Shown: in pieces, positions 36,925 to 44,804 of the stretch | How the letters are laid out: every line of letters begins with the position of its first letter | Numbering within the stretch: the stretch's first letter is position 1 | Source of the DNA: Blautia sp. AF19-10LB | Lineage (GTDB): Bacteria; Bacillota; Clostridia; Lachnospirales; Lachnospiraceae | DNA length: 64,000 bases | Reading direction: 5' to 3' | Assembly (NCBI RefSeq): GCF_003461245.1 | Contig: NZ_QTWS01000008.1 | Location: 42,660 to 106,659 of the forward strand | Made by a program: the position numbers and the translations under genes | Notes under the pieces: model-generated | The model's database searches: none | The model's input: only the letters and a program-made list of their open reading frames with translations | What the model was told of the DNA's origin: nothing

Positions 36925-37304
36925 GAATTCTCACCGCCTTTCTCTCCATCCTCTCCTGTTACAAGATAAATCCCGGCAAAGATTACGGCTGCACCTGCGA
37001 TCATATTCCAGGTGACTTTTTCGCCAAAGATCAGTGCTCCCCATATGATTCCCCATATCAGTGTGACCGGACGGTTGGCATAGGCAACAGTCAGCGGCAT
37101 CCGTTTCAGGATCTGCTGCCAGATGATCGCATATCCAAACATGATCACAAAAACAAGCCCGAACCAGAAAATAAAGCTCACAGAGAATATATGATCTGTA
37201 TACCGAGATGCCATTTTGGAGCAGACTCCACTCAGTGAACTGAACAGAAGGCTGATATGAAGCATCAGAAAAATACTTTTTTTTGAACTAATGTAATTTC
37301 TCAT
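36921..37304 (-). CDS. Small EmrE-like membrane protein, putative flippase partner
   Basis: 127 residues, four predicted helices (FLMLHISLLFSSLSGVCSKM, FSVSFIFWFGLVFVIMFGYA, AYANRPVTLIWGIIWGALIF and AGAAVIFAGIYLVTG) and a charged C-terminus. Paired with the 114-residue protein by a 4-bp overlap; different lengths and sequences suggest a hetero- rather than homodimer. It follows the 395-residue ATP-grasp gene by 15 bp. Confidence 0.82.
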   Translation of the reverse strand: MRNYISSKKSIFLMLHISLLFSSLSGVCSKMASRYTDHIFSVSFIFWFGLVFVIMFGYAIIWQQILKRMPLTVAYANRPVTLIWGIIWGALIFGEKVTWNMIAGAAVIFAGIYLVTGEDGEKGGENS

Positions 37305-37319
37305 GTTATTCTCTCACAA

Positions 37320-38507
37320 TCATACCGTAAATTCAATGTTTATTTTCGACAAAATCTCCTGCAGACGTTTCTCGCAGGACTCAAGGCTTTCTCCCCGAAG
37401 GATCACCTGACCCAGCCGGTCTCTGCCGTTTGTGTAGTGATGTACTTCCTCACCCGGTGCAATATTAAAGGAAAGATCCACAATATCCTCTGCCGGTTCA
37501 TTCTCATTGTGGATAGCTTTTACAACACCATCTTTCTCTGAAAGCAGCGTTCTGGAAAGATTTGCCACACCGGATGTTTTGCCACGGAACATCTCTTCCA
37601 CATCCATTCCGAGAGCCAGTCGAACAATCGCCTCGTAATAGTTGATTCCATAATAAATGCTTACCATTTCCGGCAGGCAGGTTCCTCCCGCTCTTCCGGT
37701 GATCTCGATCACATAGATCTTTCCGTCTTTTTCGATCAGGTCGCAGTTGACCGGACAGTTATCAAGTCCCACTGCTTTGATGGCAAGTTCTACCTGATGC
37801 CGGACCTCTGCCCCAAGTTCTTCCTGTTTCCTGTACGGAACGGAATGACCGATCGGAGTCGGCACATAGCTCTGAAAAGCTTCGATATTGTTCGGCAGAC
37901 AGTAAAGCAGTTTTCCATCACGGATCATAGCTTCACATCCGAGCACCTGACCCTCGATAAATTCTTCGACCAGACAGTAGTCCTTTCGTGTTGCTTCCAT
38001 AGTCTTATTATAATAGAAGAAAGTCTCCTCCCTGGTATTGCAGCGAAAGATTCCTCTGCTTCCCATAAGGTCTACAGCCTTGAGGACTACCGGAAATTTC
38101 AGTTTCTCAAGTGCTTCTTCCAGTTCTTCCAGACTGTGGATGCAGATATGTCTCGCGCACTGCACGCCTCCTGCCATAAAAGCTTCTTTCATCTTGAATT
38201 TATCATTGCTAATATCAGCAGCTCTGGCTGACGGACCGATCAGCCCCATCTTCTCACAGGTGTATCCAAGTGCACGCACGCCTGCATCCAGACAACAGGT
38301 TGCAATGCCATCGATTCCCTTTTCCTGTGCTGCTTTAAGGATTGCTTCCGGATTGGTGATGTCTGCATAGACGCTCTCATCTGCCACTGCAAATCCCGGC
38401 CAGTCTCCCGGTGTGCTGGCGGCTACGGTTGCTGCACCAAGCTTCCTGGCAGCTTCATAAAGAGGGAGCTGAGAATAACTCGCTCCCAGGATCATTAATT
38501 TTTTCAT
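37320..38507 (-). CDS. ATP-grasp ligase of unknown substrate
   Basis: 395 residues. An N-terminal pre-ATP-grasp Rossmann-like part (LMILGASYSQLPLYEAARKL) precedes the ATP-grasp core (~115-310) with FPVVLKAVDLMGSRGIFRC (phosphate-binding loop) and the metal-binding end VIEITGRAGGTCLPEM. A small C-terminal domain ends the protein. ATP-grasp enzymes activate a carboxylate as acyl phosphate and join it to an amine or similar group. It resembles amino-acid/peptide ligases and carbamoyl-phosphate-synthase-like proteins rather than a named pathway enzyme. It is only 2 bp from the ATP-grasp/PLP fusion, so they very likely work in one pathway. Confidence 0.85.
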   Translation of the reverse strand: MKKLMILGASYSQLPLYEAARKLGAATVAASTPGDWPGFAVADESVYADITNPEAILKAAQEKGIDGIATCCLDAGVRALGYTCEKMGLIGPSARAADISNDKFKMKEAFMAGGVQCARHICIHSLEELEEALEKLKFPVVLKAVDLMGSRGIFRCNTREETFFYYNKTMEATRKDYCLVEEFIEGQVLGCEAMIRDGKLLYCLPNNIEAFQSYVPTPIGHSVPYRKQEELGAEVRHQVELAIKAVGLDNCPVNCDLIEKDGKIYVIEITGRAGGTCLPEMVSIYYGINYYEAIVRLALGMDVEEMFRGKTSGVANLSRTLLSEKDGVVKAIHNENEPAEDIVDLSFNIAPGEEVHHYTNGRDRLGQVILRGESLESCEKRLQEILSKINIEFTV

Positions 38508-38509
38508 GC

Positions 38510-40630
38510 TTATTTATCCTCTTGTTCAAGAAAGTCAAAAAACAGAGGTGTTCCTCCTGTATGAAGAAACAGGATCTGTTTTCCCTGGATCTGTTTTCCC
38601 TGGATCTGATTCTCTTCCAGATATTTAACCATACCATAAAAAGCCTTTCCTGTATAGGTCATATCAAGAGGGATTCCTTCACTGCCATAGATCTGACGGA
38701 TCAGATCTGCTGCCGGTTCTGACCATGCACCATATCCGCCCTCCATATAGGAATCTGTAAAATGAATATGGTCTTCCAGATCGTCCGGAAGTGTTCTGTG
38801 GAATTTTTCTGCATATTCTCTGAGATTTCCGGTGATGACTTCCCTGCCTCTTGCGGCATTTCGGGAAACGGAGATCCCCACGATCCTGCGGTCATCTCCC
38901 TGACGCAGACTTCCCGCAAGAAGTCCGGACTGTGTCGCATTTGTACTGGATGCAAGAAAAATATAGTCAAAATGAACACCGTGTCTGTTTTCGTAACAGC
39001 AGATCTCGTCATACACAGCTTCGTAGCTTCTCATCGGAACCCATTCTCTGCCCTGGCCCCTGGAATTCCCGTAAATATAATACGGTTTGTATCCCTTTTC
39101 ACGCAGTTCTGCCATAGCCTGTTCCACTGCTGCTGCGATTCCCGCCTTGCCGCATGGGATCTCTACAACTCCCATCTGCCGGATGATACGGCTGTTACTC
39201 GTCTCTCTGTCTTCTTTGATATCCTCAGTATTATGGACCATATAGCACGGGATCTCCAGCTCATGACAAAGCGTTGCAAGGATACGGCAGAGATTGGAGT
39301 GATAATTTCCGTAGATGATCATGCTGTCGCAATGCTCTTCCTGCATATCTTCCACAAACTTCCGCGCAAAACGCACCTTGTTTCCACCAAAAGCAAACGG
39401 AAGAAGATCATCTCTCTTCATAAAAAATGTATTTTTGCCATCATTATAGCGGAGTTTCTGAACCGGTGTGTCAAAAACATGGATTGGATTTTCCCACGGT
39501 CCATGATGAAGGAGTGTTTCCATCTCTTCATAAGACTCTGCCTGCAGGATAAAAAATCCCGGACGGCTGCTGCTGTCTGTGATGCTGGCGGTTTTTACAT
39601 CGCCCTCGATCACAACTTTTTTGAGATTAGATGGATGATTCTGTTTGATATCATTCAAAAGACGCAGGTCATTTTCATTCATCAGGAAACGGATCGCAGA
39701 TATATGCGGCTCATTCGCTTTGATGACAGGCGGATTTCCGGCTGCGGTGTCCACAACCATGCCCACAAAATCCTGTCCGGTCGAAAGAGGTACAAGGTCG
39801 GAACCAATGCAGTCGCCGCCCATACGTGACCCGATCTCTATAATGCGGATCTCGCCTTTTTTATTGATCCTGAGTTCACTGTGTCCCGCTCCAAATTCCA
39901 CTCCCAGTGCATCCAGTGCACGAAATACGGTCTCTTCTACCTGCTTTCTTATATCATCTGTCAGTGGAGCCGGCTGTAAATGACCAACCTCGATATAATG
40001 CGGACTTCCAGTCGTAAATTTCCTGGTAATTGCAAGGCAGGTGTGTTTTCCCTGATAGCTGATCGTTTCCACACTGTATTCTGCTCCGGAAATATATTCT
40101 TCCACGATCGCTTTCTTCTCAAAAGACTGTGCGATCGCGGCTTCGATCGCTGCCGGAAGTTCAGACGGATCTGTGACCTTGGTGATCGCTCTGCTGCCGG
40201 AACGATCTGTCGGTTTGACGATCACCGGGAAATGCTCCGGTTCCACGCTCTCGCCTTCTCCGACGCATGCAAAATACGGAACCGGGATCCCGGCTTTCTG
40301 GAAAGCGCTCCGCATGGCATATTTGTTGGTAGACTGCCTGATACATTCACTGCTGTTTCCCGGAAGTCCCAGTTTCTCTGCCAGATACTGTACCGTGATA
40401 TTCGCAAGATCTGAGCCTATGGTAGCAACTGCATCCGGTTTGATCTTCCGGCATTCTTCCAGGATCGCATCCATCTCCACAATACTGATCTCATAAAAAA
40501 AATCCGCATCCTCCGCACCGGTTGCGCCCTCTCTCCAGGCGAATACGTGCGTTTCATATCCCATTTCTTTTGCTTTTTGAATCAGTGGCTTCTGAAAATC
40601 ATTTGCCCCGATGATTACAATCTTTTTCAT
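38510..40630 (-). CDS. ATP-grasp ligase fused to a PLP-dependent ACC deaminase/D-cysteine desulfhydrase-like domain
   Basis: 706 residues. Residues 1-~385 are an ATP-grasp protein (KKIVIIGANDFQKPLIQKA; FPVIVKPTDRSGSRAI; IIEIGSRMGGD at 264-273). Residues ~390-700 are a fold-type II PLP domain: FGGNK with the PLP lysine K418, the cofactor/substrate loop GNYHSNLCR (S445, N446), and the phosphate loop SSTNATQSGL. That motif set is typical of ACC deaminase and D-cysteine desulfhydrase relatives. The fusion suggests an amino acid is made or changed and then ligated. The ATG at 40630 has AAAGGAT before it, right after a terminator-like hairpin. A short GKQIQ duplication marks the C-terminus. Confidence 0.86.
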   Translation of the reverse strand: MKKIVIIGANDFQKPLIQKAKEMGYETHVFAWREGATGAEDADFFYEISIVEMDAILEECRKIKPDAVATIGSDLANITVQYLAEKLGLPGNSSECIRQSTNKYAMRSAFQKAGIPVPYFACVGEGESVEPEHFPVIVKPTDRSGSRAITKVTDPSELPAAIEAAIAQSFEKKAIVEEYISGAEYSVETISYQGKHTCLAITRKFTTGSPHYIEVGHLQPAPLTDDIRKQVEETVFRALDALGVEFGAGHSELRINKKGEIRIIEIGSRMGGDCIGSDLVPLSTGQDFVGMVVDTAAGNPPVIKANEPHISAIRFLMNENDLRLLNDIKQNHPSNLKKVVIEGDVKTASITDSSSRPGFFILQAESYEEMETLLHHGPWENPIHVFDTPVQKLRYNDGKNTFFMKRDDLLPFAFGGNKVRFARKFVEDMQEEHCDSMIIYGNYHSNLCRILATLCHELEIPCYMVHNTEDIKEDRETSNSRIIRQMGVVEIPCGKAGIAAAVEQAMAELREKGYKPYYIYGNSRGQGREWVPMRSYEAVYDEICCYENRHGVHFDYIFLASSTNATQSGLLAGSLRQGDDRRIVGISVSRNAARGREVITGNLREYAEKFHRTLPDDLEDHIHFTDSYMEGGYGAWSEPAADLIRQIYGSEGIPLDMTYTGKAFYGMVKYLEENQIQGKQIQGKQILFLHTGGTPLFFDFLEQEDK
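38572..38608 (-). repeat. 15-bp tandem duplication near the 3' end of the fusion gene
   Basis: The unit GGATCTGTTTTCCCT occurs twice in a row (38572-38586 and 38587-38601), followed by a partial third GGATCTG. It codes the repeated GKQIQ before the final beta-strand of the PLP domain. In frame and recent-looking, it is likely slippage-prone. Confidence 0.85.
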
Positions 40631-40648
40631 GATTATCCTTTCTAACAT

Positions 40649-40695
40649 CAAAAAATGCCGCAAGCCTCAGAGACTCCTCCGATGCCTGCAGCATT
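40649..40695 (-). terminator. Terminator-like hairpin inside the operon, just before the fusion-gene ribosome site
   Basis: On the minus strand AATGCTGCAGGC (40695-40684) pairs with GCTTGCGGCATT (40665-40654) over 12 bp with two G-U pairs, followed by a T-run to about 40649. The loop carries ATCGGAG, complementary to CTCCGAT upstream at about 40716-40722, so an alternative pairing is possible. Only 8 nt separate the T-run from the ribosome site of the gene at 40630. This fits an attenuator. Confidence 0.65.
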
Positions 40696-40725
40696 TCCAG
40701 CCTCCGTCTGAATGATCGGAGCGTT

Positions 40726-41808
40726 TTATTTGGTTTTGTACATTTCGTTGTAATATTTCTGATAGTCACCACTGGTAACATTCTTCATCCAGTCCTCATG
40801 CTCAAAGAACCACTGGATCGTCAGGCGAATTCCATCCTCAAAACATGTCTCCGGATACCAGCCAACTTCTTCTTTGATCTTGTCCGGTGCGATCGCATAA
40901 CGACGGTCATGACCCTTGCGGTCCTCTACGTAAGTGATCAGGTTTTCGCTTACGAGTTCTTTACGCGGATCTCCCTCCGGAAGCATTTCCTGAAGAGTAT
41001 CAAGAATGATATGGATGATCTGGATATTCTGTTTCTCATTGTGTCCGCCGATGTTATATGTCTCGAACAGACGTCCCTTCTCCTGTACCATGTCGATTCC
41101 CTTGGCATGATCCATAACATAGAGCCAGTCGCGGACATTCTTGCCGTCACCATATACCGGAAGCTTCTTGCCCTGGAGCGCATTGTTGATGATCAGCGGG
41201 ATCAGTTTCTCCGGGAACTGGTATGGTCCGTAGTTGTTACTGCAGTTTGTGATGTTTGCCGGGAATTTGTAGGTATCCATGTAGGATTTTACCAGCATAT
41301 CAGAGGATGCCTTGCTTGCAGAGTACGGGCTGTGCGGATCATATGGAGTTGTCTCATAGAAAAAGCCGCCATCTTCCTCGAGGGAGCCGTATACTTCGTC
41401 TGTGGATACATGAAGGAATTTCTTGTCCGGTTTAAAGGTTCCATCCGGAAGTTCCCATGCAGATTTGGCTGCATTCAGCATGACCAGAGTACCAAGTACG
41501 TTTGTCTTGACAAAGACTTCCGGGTTACGGATGCTTCTGTCTACATGGCTCTCTGCTGCAAAATGAACGACACGGTCAATATCATTCTCATCAAAGATCT
41601 TCATGATAGCTTCGCTGTCGCAGATATCAGCCTTAACGAAAGTGTAGTTCTCTCTATTCTCAATGTCCTTGAGGTTCTCAAGGTTTCCTGCATACGTCAG
41701 CTTGTCTACATTGATGATACGGATCTCGTTGTCGTATTTCTGAAACATGTAATGAATGTAGTTGGAACCGATGAATCCGGCACCGCCTGTTACCAGGTAT
41801 GTTCTCAT
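40726..41808 (-). CDS. rfbB: dTDP-glucose 4,6-dehydratase
   Basis: 360 residues. Extended SDR enzyme with NAD motif VTGGAGFIGSNYI (6-18), active-site region VSTDEVYGSLE and YSASK (YxxxK). Makes dTDP-4-keto-6-deoxyglucose, the branch point to rhamnose (RfbC/D) and to the 4-amino sugar (WecE). The ribosome site AGGAGG (41819-41824) lies directly downstream of the terminator that follows the L,D-transpeptidase gene, leaving no room for a promoter between them. Confidence 0.96.
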   Translation of the reverse strand: MRTYLVTGGAGFIGSNYIHYMFQKYDNEIRIINVDKLTYAGNLENLKDIENRENYTFVKADICDSEAIMKIFDENDIDRVVHFAAESHVDRSIRNPEVFVKTNVLGTLVMLNAAKSAWELPDGTFKPDKKFLHVSTDEVYGSLEEDGGFFYETTPYDPHSPYSASKASSDMLVKSYMDTYKFPANITNCSNNYGPYQFPEKLIPLIINNALQGKKLPVYGDGKNVRDWLYVMDHAKGIDMVQEKGRLFETYNIGGHNEKQNIQIIHIILDTLQEMLPEGDPRKELVSENLITYVEDRKGHDRRYAIAPDKIKEEVGWYPETCFEDGIRLTIQWFFEHEDWMKNVTSGDYQKYYNEMYKTK

Positions 41809-41825
41809 ATTTTCTTTTCCTCCTG

Positions 41826-41856
41826 AAAAACGCCCTCCCCCCAGGGGAGAGCGTTT
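41826..41856 (-). terminator. Intrinsic terminator after the L,D-transpeptidase gene
   Basis: On the minus strand AAACGCTCTCCCC (41856-41844) pairs with GGGGAGGGCGTTT (41840-41828), with loop TGG, followed by TTTTT. The stem is GC-rich and strong. The rfbB ribosome site starts 2 bp after the T-run, so rfbB must be read either by transcription passing this site or from a promoter inside the upstream gene. Confidence 0.82.
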
Positions 41857-41868
41857 ATTTTGTTCTGA

Positions 41869-44493
41869 TTATCTGTTTGCGTAATTCGGGTCTGTCGGGT
41901 CGAAAGTCTTGCTCCCTCTCAGTGGTGTAAGAGGTCTTCTTCCCAGAGGTCCCTTGTAGCATTCATCGGCACTGTATTTACCATCGAATACGCGGAGCTT
42001 GGAACCATTGCAGTTCTCATATACCCATTTCGCGTCTGCAACGCAGGCACGGATACATCCATGAGATGCAGGGCTTCCAAGTTTCAGATATTCGCTTGCC
42101 GGAAGGTTATTTCCATTCATCAGACCACTTGCTACGGAATGAACAAAGATTCCATTTACTACATGAGTACCATACTGTCCCCAGGATGGTCCCATCAGCG
42201 GCTGCCAGCGAAGAGATCTTGTCAGTGTGAAGGTTCCTGCTATAGTCAGTGATGTAGGATTACCTACGGAAACACGGATCGTCTTGATCGGATACTTCTT
42301 GCTGCTGTCTGTGTATACAGTCATAACACCGTTTGTACGGTCACATTCCAGATAATATCTGCTGCGCTTGAACTCGCTGGTTCTGTCATAAACACGGTTT
42401 CCGTATTTATTGAAACGATAGTTTACACCGTCAATCCATGCTGTGGTATTTGTATACCATTTACCTGTTGCCGGGTTGATATAACGTGCCAGGTTTCTGC
42501 TGGAATCGATGGTTACCCATCCTGTTGTAAATCTTCCTCTGCTGTCCAGCCATCCCTTGGTTCCTGCGCGGGTAGCACTTCTGTTTGTCAGTGCTGCACA
42601 ATTGGAGAAGCAGAAGTAATACATCTTACCGTCACATCTGATTCTTCTCCATCCAGAAACCGGAAGAATACCATTGGATGCTGCATAATAATACTTATTA
42701 TTATACTTGATCCAGGTTCCTTTATACATCTGACCACGATACTGTGTTGTGCTGGATCTCTGGAAGAAGTAGTATTTGCCATTTACCTTGGTAACACCAC
42801 TTGCCATACGTCCGTCTTCGAGGAAGTATCTGGAACCACTCCATGCTTTCTGATAGTTGTTACCACCATTTGTAAACAGGAACCATCCGATAAATTTGTT
42901 GTTAACAACTACCTTCTGCATTCCCTTCTTTTCTTCTACACGTCCTGCAACGCTTCCGAAGTAGTAATATCTGCCGTACTTGGTAGAACCTGTTCCTGCA
43001 AGCTGTACCCAGCGATTTCTCCATGTTGCACGACGGCCGTTGGAAGTAAAGTAGTATCTATAGTTTCCAACCTTAACAAGACGGTTTGCATATGCAATAC
43101 CTGAGCTGTTGGACATGTAATAATATCCATCAGCGCCTTTGACCTGTTTTCCTTTGATAAGATATCCGTTTGCATCAAGGAGATACAGCCTGGAGCTGTT
43201 ATTCAGAACCTTGTATGCTCCGACACCTTTCTTTACATAACGTCCGTCACTTCCGAAGTAACGCCATCTGTTGTTGTTGATTCCAATCCAGGTATTTCTT
43301 GCCATCTTACCCGGAATATCCTTTGAACCGGATGCACTCTTGAACCAGTAAAGTCCTGATTTGCCATTGTATGTAGTGCTTTTTTCTCCTATGAACGGCA
43401 CACCGGTGCTCTTGAGATAATAATAGTCACTGTCGATCTTGTAGATTCCCTCTTTTTTGGATTCCAGGACACCTGTCTTGTTAAAGTATGTGAATTTCTT
43501 TCCATCCCATACCCATTTATTTGTCTGCATCTGACCAAGTGCGGAGTTGTATGGAGCTACAACTTCACTGTAAGCACTGTTTACATCCGGTTTTGTGATC
43601 TCTACTTCATCTGCTGTTGCAAAATAATAGCGGTCATCTCCGTTGGTGCCTACAAGGCTTGTTCCTGTGATCAGATAGCCTTTCTCATCAAAAGCGTATT
43701 TTGCGGTGAAAACTGTATTTCCATCTCCATCCAGTGTGGTGATCTTTACCAGACCATCCGTTGCTGTGTAGTAAGATTTTGTTGTACTCACTGCATCTGT
43801 ATCCGTATCTTCGGTAATTTCAGATACTTCTTCTGCTGCATCTGCTGTTTCCTCGACTGTTCCGGATACCTCCGCTGTTTCTCCATCTGTTTCAGATGTT
43901 TCTTCTGCTTCTCCTGCCACATCTGCCTCAACAGCCTCATCTGTTGAAACATCAGCATCTGCTGCATCGTCTGTCTGTACAGCATCTCCTGCTTCCTCTG
44001 CGGATGCTGTCTTGGTTCCACTGATTTTTTCAAGTTTCCATCTAAGCTGTCCACCAACAGTGATTGGCTCCCATCTGTGATAAGAAAGAACTGCCTCTGT
44101 GCTGCTTACTACATTCTCTCCTGTATAAGAAACTGCATCAGCTGTGCTGTCATCAACAACCTGGTCTGCTGATACTGCATCAGAAGTAAAATCTTCTTCT
44201 GGGCTGAAATCTACAACTACTTCATCCTCTGAATCAGCTGCATCTGCCACATCTGCTTCCGGTGTTGTCTCTGCATCATTCTGTTCTTCATCAGATACTT
44301 CACCGTCCTCTATTGTTACTGTAGAATCCTCTACATCCTGACTGTCCGCTGCTTCATCTGCAACAGATTCATCATTATCCTCTGCAGCTGTAATTTCCGC
44401 AGAAAAATCCGCTGCACTGGCAACTGTCGCTTCTGCTGCAGTAGCCATGCACATAGACAAACTCAGTAAAACTGCCACAACTCGTTTCTTCAC
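41869..44493 (-). CDS. Secreted L,D-transpeptidase with cell-wall-binding repeats
   Basis: 874 residues. Signal peptide (MKKRVVAVLLSLSMCMATAA..., ending near ASAAD) and a long acidic Asp/Glu/Thr/Ala region (~30-230). Residues ~260-690 are about twenty aromatic repeats of the glucan/choline-binding type (FTYFNKTGVL, YYYMSNSSGIAY). The C-terminal YkuD domain has the catalytic signature SHGCIRACVADAKWVYEN and the His region GIFVHSVASG. Forms 3-3 peptidoglycan cross-links or attaches proteins outside the cell. It lies 29 bp after the HPr-like gene and ends in a strong terminator. Confidence 0.93.
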   Translation of the reverse strand: MKKRVVAVLLSLSMCMATAAEATVASAADFSAEITAAEDNDESVADEAADSQDVEDSTVTIEDGEVSDEEQNDAETTPEADVADAADSEDEVVVDFSPEEDFTSDAVSADQVVDDSTADAVSYTGENVVSSTEAVLSYHRWEPITVGGQLRWKLEKISGTKTASAEEAGDAVQTDDAADADVSTDEAVEADVAGEAEETSETDGETAEVSGTVEETADAAEEVSEITEDTDTDAVSTTKSYYTATDGLVKITTLDGDGNTVFTAKYAFDEKGYLITGTSLVGTNGDDRYYFATADEVEITKPDVNSAYSEVVAPYNSALGQMQTNKWVWDGKKFTYFNKTGVLESKKEGIYKIDSDYYYLKSTGVPFIGEKSTTYNGKSGLYWFKSASGSKDIPGKMARNTWIGINNNRWRYFGSDGRYVKKGVGAYKVLNNSSRLYLLDANGYLIKGKQVKGADGYYYMSNSSGIAYANRLVKVGNYRYYFTSNGRRATWRNRWVQLAGTGSTKYGRYYYFGSVAGRVEEKKGMQKVVVNNKFIGWFLFTNGGNNYQKAWSGSRYFLEDGRMASGVTKVNGKYYFFQRSSTTQYRGQMYKGTWIKYNNKYYYAASNGILPVSGWRRIRCDGKMYYFCFSNCAALTNRSATRAGTKGWLDSRGRFTTGWVTIDSSRNLARYINPATGKWYTNTTAWIDGVNYRFNKYGNRVYDRTSEFKRSRYYLECDRTNGVMTVYTDSSKKYPIKTIRVSVGNPTSLTIAGTFTLTRSLRWQPLMGPSWGQYGTHVVNGIFVHSVASGLMNGNNLPASEYLKLGSPASHGCIRACVADAKWVYENCNGSKLRVFDGKYSADECYKGPLGRRPLTPLRGSKTFDPTDPNYANR

Positions 44494-44522
44494 AACTTCT
44501 CCTCCTTATTCTCATAACACCT

Positions 44523-44786
44523 TTATTCACCAAGACCATTGCTGATTGCACTGGTCAAAGCTTCCATTGCCGCCTGCTCATCAATGCCATCACAGATAAG
44601 TTCAATCTCATCTCCACATTTCACGCAGGCACCCAGAACGCTCAAAACGCTTTTGGCATTTGCGCTTCCTCCGCTAAAGAGAAATTCAATTCTGGATTCA
44701 TACTTAATTGCTTCATTACACAAATTCCCTGCCGGGCGCAGATGCAGCCCTGACGGATTGCTGACTGTTATCTTCTGACTGATCAT
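44523..44786 (-). CDS. HPr-like phosphocarrier protein
   Basis: 87 residues, one HPr domain. H15 lies in GLHLRPAG, the site phosphorylated by enzyme I. S46 in AKSVLSVL is at the position of the regulatory serine used by HPr kinase. Both are present, so it could act in sugar transport (PTS) or, as for Crh/NPr-type copies, in regulation. No other PTS gene is near. Its position between cdaR and the L,D-transpeptidase gene (gaps 18 and 29 bp) is unusual, as cdaA-cdaR is usually followed by glmM. Confidence 0.9.
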   Translation of the reverse strand: MISQKITVSNPSGLHLRPAGNLCNEAIKYESRIEFLFSGGSANAKSVLSVLGACVKCGDEIELICDGIDEQAAMEALTSAISNGLGE

Positions 44787-44804
44787 CTTCTGTATCTCCT
44801 GTAA

